From assembly GCA_964528095.1 (NCBI GenBank), contig CAZGSG010000207.1, positions 1 to 10,586 on the forward strand: 10,586 nucleotides of DNA, given 5' to 3'. The notes under the pieces were generated by a model. That model made no database searches. It saw only the letters and a list, made by a program, of their open reading frames with translations, and was not told the origin of the DNA. Position numbers and translations under genes: made by a program. This document shows, piece after piece, positions 7,341-10,586 of the stretch (its first letter is position 1; every line of letters starts with the position of its first letter). The DNA is from CAZGSG01 sp964528095. Lineage in GTDB: Bacteria; Bacteroidota; Bacteroidia; Chitinophagales; Chitinophagaceae.

Positions 7341-7377
7341 CATAGTTATTTGCTCCCTACCCGAGCAAATAACTATG
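7341..7377. repeat. Perfect 15-bp inverted repeat with 7-bp spacer
   Basis: CATAGTTATTTGCTC (7341-7355) and its exact inverse GAGCAAATAACTATG (7363-7377) flank the asymmetric spacer CCTACCC (7356-7362). There is no T-run after it and the stem is A+T-rich, so a terminator is unlikely. Long perfect arms around a 6-8 bp asymmetric centre are the layout of simple tyrosine-recombinase sites of the lox/FRT/dif kind. A large operator is the main alternative. It lies at the junction between the minus-strand defence block and the plus-strand regulator block. Confidence 0.55.
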
Positions 7378-7514
7378 GATTGATAATCTATTTCATTCGC
7401 CTGACCATTTTGAGAGTGGTTTTCCCAAACCTGCGGGGGTATTCTTGCCGCCTGCACTTTTGGTGTGGAAACAGTTAATTACAATAATCCGTACCCACTT
7501 TTAAAACCCCGATT

Positions 7515-7889
7515 ATGCAGCATCCTGTCAACATATTGATAGTGGATGAAGTGGCCCTATACCGTAAGGTCTTAGCTAACTGCTTGCAACGCTCCGGTTA
7601 CCAGGTAGCCGGGGCTTGTGGGCACAACCAGCAGGAGATCGAAGCGGTTATCAGTAAAGATTTTCCGGATATCGCTATTATCAGTTTTAAGACAACCCAA
7701 AGAAGTTCGCTGTACACTTTTGAATGGATGAAGGAATATTTTTCCGACATCAAACAGGTGATGACCACGCTGTATCCATCTGGCTGCGCAAATCGGGAAG
7801 CCAAACGTTTAAACGTACATGGCGTTATCGTTACATCCTTTGACGGGGAAGAAGAGATAAAAACTCTGTTGCGATCCCTACATCCATGA
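7515..7889 (+). CDS. Stand-alone degenerate receiver-domain protein
   Basis: The 124 residues follow the CheY-like receiver fold: ILIVDEVALYRKVLANCL (7-24) is strand 1 and helix 1 with the acidic pair D11/E12, FPDIAIISF (50-58) is strand 3, KQVMTTLY (80-87) is strand 4, and VHGVIVTSF (101-109) is strand 5. In the strand 3 motif (normally PDIVLLD) the phospho-accepting Asp is Ser57, and the usual Lys after strand 5 is Thr107. Conventional phosphorylation is therefore unlikely. There is no output domain. It is the first of several small same-strand regulator-like genes, so protein-protein control is plausible. The leader is A/T-rich with no Shine-Dalgarno sequence. Confidence 0.7.
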   Translation: MQHPVNILIVDEVALYRKVLANCLQRSGYQVAGACGHNQQEIEAVISKDFPDIAIISFKTTQRSSLYTFEWMKEYFSDIKQVMTTLYPSGCANREAKRLNVHGVIVTSFDGEEEIKTLLRSLHP

Positions 7890-7905
7890 CTTACCGCTGA
7901 AACCA

Positions 7906-7926
7906 TTTACCGTTTACCATTAAACG
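7906..7926 (+). repeat. Dispersed 21-bp repeat, copy 1
   Basis: TTTACCGTTTA (7906-7916), three variable bases, then TTAAACG (7920-7926). An inverted copy with 18 of 21 matching bases lies at 9017-9037. The two copies bracket the genes from 7935 to 9008. Short repeats of this TTTACCG type look like dispersed intergenic elements; an operator is the alternative. Confidence 0.5.
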
Positions 7927-7934
7927 CTATTGCT

Positions 7935-8252
7935 ATGCTGGCATCCTTGCAGGAAATAGACCCACTTTTCCTGGCGCGTCTTCGCGCCCGTGACATGACC
8001 GCCTTTGGCGAACTGATCGACAATCAGGGAGCCGTGGTATACTTCGTACTCCTATTACTGGAACAGGATGCCAGCAGAGCGGAAGCGATCATGGAGCGTA
8101 CCTTTTTGATTGCAGCCAATATCATAGAGAACTACAACCCTAACCAGGGAACGCTATTCCGGTGGTTGCTCAGTATTGCCGTTCCGCAAGTGGAAGGAGA
8201 TGCTAAAGTTATCCTCGAAAAATTTCACCACATCATGCAATCCCTTACTTAA
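7935..8252 (+). CDS. Sigma-70 region 2-only protein (ECF-like, truncated)
   Basis: The 105-residue product matches region 2 of ECF sigma factors. LARLRARDMTAFGELID (13-29) is the opening helix, and DASRAEAIMERTFLIAANIIENYNPNQGTLFRWLLSIA (45-82) is the core-binding and -10-recognition part; the WL..IA ending is typical. The usual DAEDxxQETF is altered to RAEAIMERTF, losing an acidic residue and the Gln. No region 4 is present: the stop is at 8250-8252 and the next gene starts 4 nt later with an unrelated sequence. It could be an anti-sigma-like decoy, a regulator that still binds core polymerase, or a degenerate sigma factor. The start is 45 nt after the receiver gene, just past the 21-bp repeat. 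Confidence 0.65.
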   Translation: MLASLQEIDPLFLARLRARDMTAFGELIDNQGAVVYFVLLLLEQDASRAEAIMERTFLIAANIIENYNPNQGTLFRWLLSIAVPQVEGDAKVILEKFHHIMQSLT

Positions 8253-8256
8253 AGCC

Positions 8257-8709
8257 ATGCAACACGTTTTTGTCCAGTACCCGGCATTGTCCTTACCGTT
8301 CAATGAAGATGATTTCATTTCGGCCTTAAACAATGTGCATCGCACCCGCAAAGAGTTGGATAACCTGGCCAGGAAGCTCCTCTGGATGATTCCCGGAGAC
8401 AAGCGAATGCGGTATTTTCCATGTTCTTATTACCTCACAGCGTACAGTTTGTCGCACATACTGGACCGGCATTATCACAAGATCAATCGCTATCCCAATA
8501 AGCCCAAGTTTACGATCCCGGTTCCCGAAATTGTTGAATTAATTCGCATGGGGTCTGAGCAGCAAACGGAAATCATAGCCGAACATGGCTATCGACGGAC
8601 TTTGTATATAGGGCGGTCAATTGGTTTAAGTAGCAATAAACAGCCTTGCTATTCCATTGTCATCCTTACCGATTGGTCCGGCTATATCCGATCTGCTTAT
8701 CCAATCTGA
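8257..8709 (+). CDS. Unrecognised 150-residue protein with an RNase-toxin-like pattern
   Basis: I do not recognise the family. I start at the ATG at 8257, 4 nt after the preceding stop; an ATG at 8176 would lie inside the sigma-like gene. The C-terminal two thirds show LSHILDRHYHK (H67, R71, H72), PKFTIP at 83-88, PEIVELI at 90-96, RRTLYIGRSIG at 113-123 and CYSIVILTDWSGYIRSAYPI at the end. An HxxxRH helix, a central strand pair with IG, and a final strand running into an AYP-type end recall BECR-fold RNase toxin domains. That is pattern memory only. No signal peptide or membrane segment is visible. A structural or regulatory role in the element is equally possible. Confidence 0.6.
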   Translation: MQHVFVQYPALSLPFNEDDFISALNNVHRTRKELDNLARKLLWMIPGDKRMRYFPCSYYLTAYSLSHILDRHYHKINRYPNKPKFTIPVPEIVELIRMGSEQQTEIIAEHGYRRTLYIGRSIGLSSNKQPCYSIVILTDWSGYIRSAYPI

Positions 8710-8729
8710 GACATTTAAACCAACCATAT

Positions 8730-9008
8730 ATGAGTTATAATGCCATTGGGAAGAAATACCCGCCGGAAACTTTTGCTATCATCAATGAAAACCTCCGGCA
8801 ATTGCGGAACCAGAAAGGGGTAAGCCGAAAAGTTGCTGCCGTTGGTGCCATGGTCTCTGTATCCACTTTGCGCAAGCTGGAATCAGAGAATTGTTCTACT
8901 GTTACCGTTTGGCGGTTGTTTGAGGTGTGCGCCTATTACCAGGTAGAACCGCATACCGTACTGCTTAAAGAATATTATGCAAATCCAGATCATTTGCCAC
9001 CCCGGTAA
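8730..9008 (+). CDS. XRE-family HTH protein
   Basis: This 92-residue protein is built around one helix-turn-helix domain. INENLRQLRNQKG (18-30) is helix 1, VSRKVAAVGAMVSVSTLRKLES (31-52) contains the HTH, and TVTVWRLFEVCAYYQVEPHTVLL (57-79) holds the closing helices usual for lambda-repressor-like proteins. The start is the ATG at 8730, 20 nt after the previous stop; a frame open from 8646 would overlap that gene and adds residues without domain character. It probably represses or activates a nearby promoter, and the TTTACCG-type repeat just downstream (9017-9037) is one possible target. It is last in the 7935-9008 group. Confidence 0.75.
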   Translation: MSYNAIGKKYPPETFAIINENLRQLRNQKGVSRKVAAVGAMVSVSTLRKLESENCSTVTVWRLFEVCAYYQVEPHTVLLKEYYANPDHLPPR

Positions 9009-9016
9009 TTGCGTAA

Positions 9017-9037
9017 CGTTTAACAATAAACGGTAAA
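9017..9037 (-). repeat. Dispersed 21-bp repeat, inverted copy 2
   Basis: Read on the minus strand this is TTTACCGTTTA, three variable bases, TTAAACG, identical to the copy at 7906-7926 except at the three central bases. It sits in the 61-bp gap after the XRE gene. The inverted placement at both ends of the small-gene group is notable. Confidence 0.5.
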
Positions 9038-9069
9038 CAGAGAAATCATTTTTTCGGTAAATTGATAGT

Positions 9070-9891
9070 ATGAATGCTCAATATCCAGTTCACGCCAATT
9101 CCCGGTTGCAGGTTGTTCCTTTGCTAGCCCAACGGTTTAGCCGGGATTATGATCTTGTGATCAAACAATACCCTGCAGTACAACAACTGGAAATCACCCA
9201 ACATTTGCTGGACATTGTCGAGTTATTTGAGCAATGTGAGACTAAAGAAGACTCCGGATTGTACCGGCAATTCCGGGACAAGGAAGAAGTCCTGCTCAAA
9301 AAGTACGGTAAATCGTTGCAGCCCTATACGAGCAGACAATTCTATCAATATTTTGTGTTTGACCTGGTGCTGGCAGAGAAAGAAATTTACGCCACGGAAT
9401 CGTTTAACGCTTTGCCCGGAGAAGAACAACGTTTATCATTACCCGAAATCAAGGAGTTCCTGAAAGTATGCCATAACCTTTTGTACAACGCTAAGACTTT
9501 TATATACCTGAGCATGGAACCGGAAGCAGCCTTAACGGTTACCCCTGTATCACAACCAGAAGAAACGGATAAAGAATGCACGAAAGCCCGGCAACTGCTG
9601 GCGATATACTTCCTCTTGAAATCAGGGTTTAACGTTGAACACCGGGAAACGCATTCTGTAGCTGGGGTAGCTAAACTTGCGCACCTGCTTACCGGCACCA
9701 GATTTACCACTGTGCAAAACTCAGAGATTTACAAAAAGTACGCAGAGATGCCCTACTACAAAAAGGGCCAGCATTTAATTGCGGACTTACAGTTTATCCG
9801 GGCCTACTTCGCTGAACTAAATTTAGCTGAAGCGGTCAAACTGATCGATACTGAAATTGCACAAACTCAAAAGCAGTTGTCCAAATTCTAA
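9070..9891 (+). CDS. Unrecognised 273-residue helical protein, possibly mobile-element regulator
   Basis: I do not recognise the family. The product is predicted helical throughout. It has an N-terminal half rich in charged helices (about 20-150), a short Pro/Thr/Glu linker (about 151-168), and a C-terminal region (about 172-273) that starts with a hydrophobic helix (RQLLAIYFLLKSGF), continues with VAKLAHLLTG and ends in YKKGQHLIADLQFIRAYFAEL. No signal peptide or membrane segment is seen. The two-part plan loosely recalls RteC-type regulators of Bacteroidota conjugative transposons, whose C-terminal part also reads helix, small strand, helix, but I cannot match residues. It is followed by a strong intrinsic terminator and sits apart from the preceding genes by a 61-bp gap. 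Confidence 0.6.
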   Translation: MNAQYPVHANSRLQVVPLLAQRFSRDYDLVIKQYPAVQQLEITQHLLDIVELFEQCETKEDSGLYRQFRDKEEVLLKKYGKSLQPYTSRQFYQYFVFDLVLAEKEIYATESFNALPGEEQRLSLPEIKEFLKVCHNLLYNAKTFIYLSMEPEAALTVTPVSQPEETDKECTKARQLLAIYFLLKSGFNVEHRETHSVAGVAKLAHLLTGTRFTTVQNSEIYKKYAEMPYYKKGQHLIADLQFIRAYFAELNLAEAVKLIDTEIAQTQKQLSKF

Positions 9892-9940
9892 AATTGCCGG
9901 ATAGAACTAAGCCTGCTAAAGAAGTAGTTCCAACAACAAT

Positions 9941-9955
9941 CGCTATAGTATAGCG
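9941..9955. repeat. 15-nt palindrome before the terminator
   Basis: CGCTATA (9941-9947), a single G, then TATAGCG (9949-9955) form an exact palindrome one base before the terminator stem. It may extend the 3' structure of the 9070-9891 transcript or be a protein site. Confidence 0.4.
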
Positions 9956-9956
9956 T

Positions 9957-9992
9957 AAAGCCATATCGCCTGACCAGCTGGTATGGCTTTTT
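9957..9992 (+). terminator. Intrinsic terminator after the 273-residue protein gene
   Basis: AAAGCCATA (9957-9965) pairs perfectly with TATGGCTTT (9982-9990) around a 16-nt loop that can pair further (CCAGCTGG). Five T run from 9988 to 9992. It closes the transcript of the 9070-9891 gene and separates it from the membrane-protein gene at 10129. Confidence 0.75.
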
Positions 9993-10024
9993 CGTTAGTG
10001 TCGTAATTATTTTTCAAGAATAGG

Positions 10025-10040
10025 TACCCCCATAGGGGTA
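10025..10040. repeat. TACCCC/GGGGTA inverted repeat upstream of the membrane-protein gene
   Basis: TACCCC (10025-10030) and GGGGTA (10035-10040) flank a CATA loop, extended on the outside by GG and, two bases on, CC. It is GC-rich but has no T-run. It could be an operator or a small structure of the leader. Confidence 0.4.
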
Positions 10041-10073
10041 GACCAGCCCTGTTTCCCACCCCATATTTGCATG

Positions 10074-10102
10074 TATACCGGTCAGCGTAAATAATATACC
10101 GG
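10074..10102 (+). repeat. Direct repeat TATACCGG with 21-bp period
   Basis: TATACCGG occurs at 10074-10081 and again at 10095-10102. A 21-bp period is two helical turns, so a protein bound to both copies would sit on one face of DNA. It lies just upstream of the 10129 gene and fits a regulator site or a transfer/replication iteron pair; two copies are weak evidence. Confidence 0.3.
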
Positions 10103-10128
10103 CTTTACGGCAAACCATAAACAGCACT

Positions 10129-10515
10129 ATGATGGAAACAACTGAAAACAAGCAAAACTATCAGCATACCAGGCAGTCCAACCAGCAATCGCAACCTAAG
10201 GAGCAGCAGGCAAGCGCTGCCGGGCAACCGAACCCGTGGGAACAATTGGCCGGAGAGTTACCCAAAGACAAAGAGGCCATCAAAGAATGGAGCAAACTTT
10301 TATCCAACCCGTTCATCTGTGTGATTGCCATTATTGCCGCAGCTTACTTCTTCTACACCCGGAAGAAAGCACCAACAACTTCATCACCACCCGACTATGA
10401 ACAGCTGAGGGCTGACCTGACACACTTGAAAAAGAAGAACAAGAAACTCAGGAAGCAGTTGATGTACCACCAGGCAACAGGTAAGAACCCAGCCCGGGAA
10501 GCCATCATGGATTAA
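10129..10515 (+). CDS. Single-pass membrane protein with Gln-rich head and coiled-coil tail
   Basis: This 128-residue protein is unrecognised. Residues 1-40 are polar and Gln/Asn-rich (disordered), 41-60 form an amphipathic helix (PKDKEAIKEWSKLL), 61-77 is one transmembrane segment (NPFICVIAIIAAAYFFYTRKK, with the Arg-Lys-Lys stop on the inner side), and 88-112 is a charged helix rich in Lys and Leu (LRADLTHLKKKNKKLRKQL) likely to form a coiled coil. There is no signal peptidase site. Two ATG codons stand in tandem at 10129 and 10132. Small membrane proteins of this kind occur among mobilisation and transfer genes, but no function can be assigned from sequence. A second open gene follows 32 nt later. 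Confidence 0.65.
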   Translation: MMETTENKQNYQHTRQSNQQSQPKEQQASAAGQPNPWEQLAGELPKDKEAIKEWSKLLSNPFICVIAIIAAAYFFYTRKKAPTTSSPPDYEQLRADLTHLKKKNKKLRKQLMYHQATGKNPAREAIMD

Positions 10516-10547
10516 CGTAATACACAACACTTGCAATACCGTCCACT

Positions 10548-10586
10548 ATGACAACTAATAGCAATCAAATAAAGGCGAGTTCCCAT
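10548..10586 (+). CDS. Start of a further gene cut by the window end
   Basis: An ATG at 10548 opens a frame that stays open for the 13 codons left (MTTNSNQIKASSH). It is 32 nt after the stop of the membrane-protein gene, and its leader is similar in style (an AC-rich stretch ending in CACTATG or CCACTATG at both genes), which supports a real start. Too little is visible to suggest a product. Confidence 0.35.
   Translation, partial: MTTNSNQIKASSH

Noticed and set aside
6602..7514. CRISPR array or retron RNA
   Set aside because: No regularly spaced direct repeats, no cas gene and no reverse transcriptase in the window; only separate inverted repeats.
8176..8256. Upstream extension of the 8257 gene overlapping the sigma-like gene
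   Set aside because: The extension lies in another frame of a convincing coding region; the ATG at 8257 gives normal 4-nt spacing.
7935..8709. A single ECF sigma factor broken by a frameshift
   Set aside because: The product of 8257-8709 shows no region 4 pattern in any visible part, so rejoining the frames would not restore a sigma factor.
8646..8729. Upstream extension of the XRE gene
   Set aside because: It overlaps the preceding gene in another frame and carries no domain; the ATG at 8730 directly precedes the HTH region.

Overview
The window looks like part of a Bacteroidota chromosome or integrated element, most likely of the Sphingobacteriales/Chitinophagales type. The signs are start codons without Shine-Dalgarno sequences and with A/T-rich leaders, a Gabija pair and small HTH genes of Bacteroidota flavour, and TTTACCG-type dispersed repeats between genes. 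This is a judgement from style; no marker gene fixes the taxon.

Left block (137-6601, all on the minus strand): an operon-like row read right to left. It starts with a small helix-turn-helix protein (6601-6332). Next come a 373-residue PIN-domain nuclease (6307-5186), a second, divergent PIN-like protein (5132-4374), GajA (4253-2043; OLD-family ATPase plus TOPRIM nuclease) and GajB (2035-137; UvrD/Rep-type helicase). GajA and GajB together are a Gabija anti-phage system. The HTH and the two nuclease-like proteins lie upstream in the same direction and could be a regulated toxin-like or accessory module. A 33-bp near-palindrome in front of the HTH gene is the obvious candidate operator.

Middle (6602-7514): about 0.9 kb without a credible gene but rich in designed-looking structure. 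It holds the candidate operator, an orphan intrinsic terminator, a perfect 18-bp palindrome, two long mutually exclusive hairpins of which the second ends in seven T (attenuator-like), and a perfect 15-bp inverted repeat around a 7-bp spacer that resembles a tyrosine-recombinase core site.

Right block (7515-10586, all on the plus strand, visibly richer in G+C): small regulator-like genes. They are a degenerate stand-alone receiver domain, a protein holding only sigma-70 region 2, an unrecognised protein with a possible RNase-like HxxxRH pattern, an XRE-type HTH protein, an unrecognised 273-residue helical protein closed by an intrinsic terminator, a Gln-rich single-pass membrane protein, and the first codons of another gene. 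This resembles the regulatory edge of an integrative/conjugative element, with the Gabija block as defence cargo. That reading is inference: no integrase, relaxase or transfer gene is inside the window.
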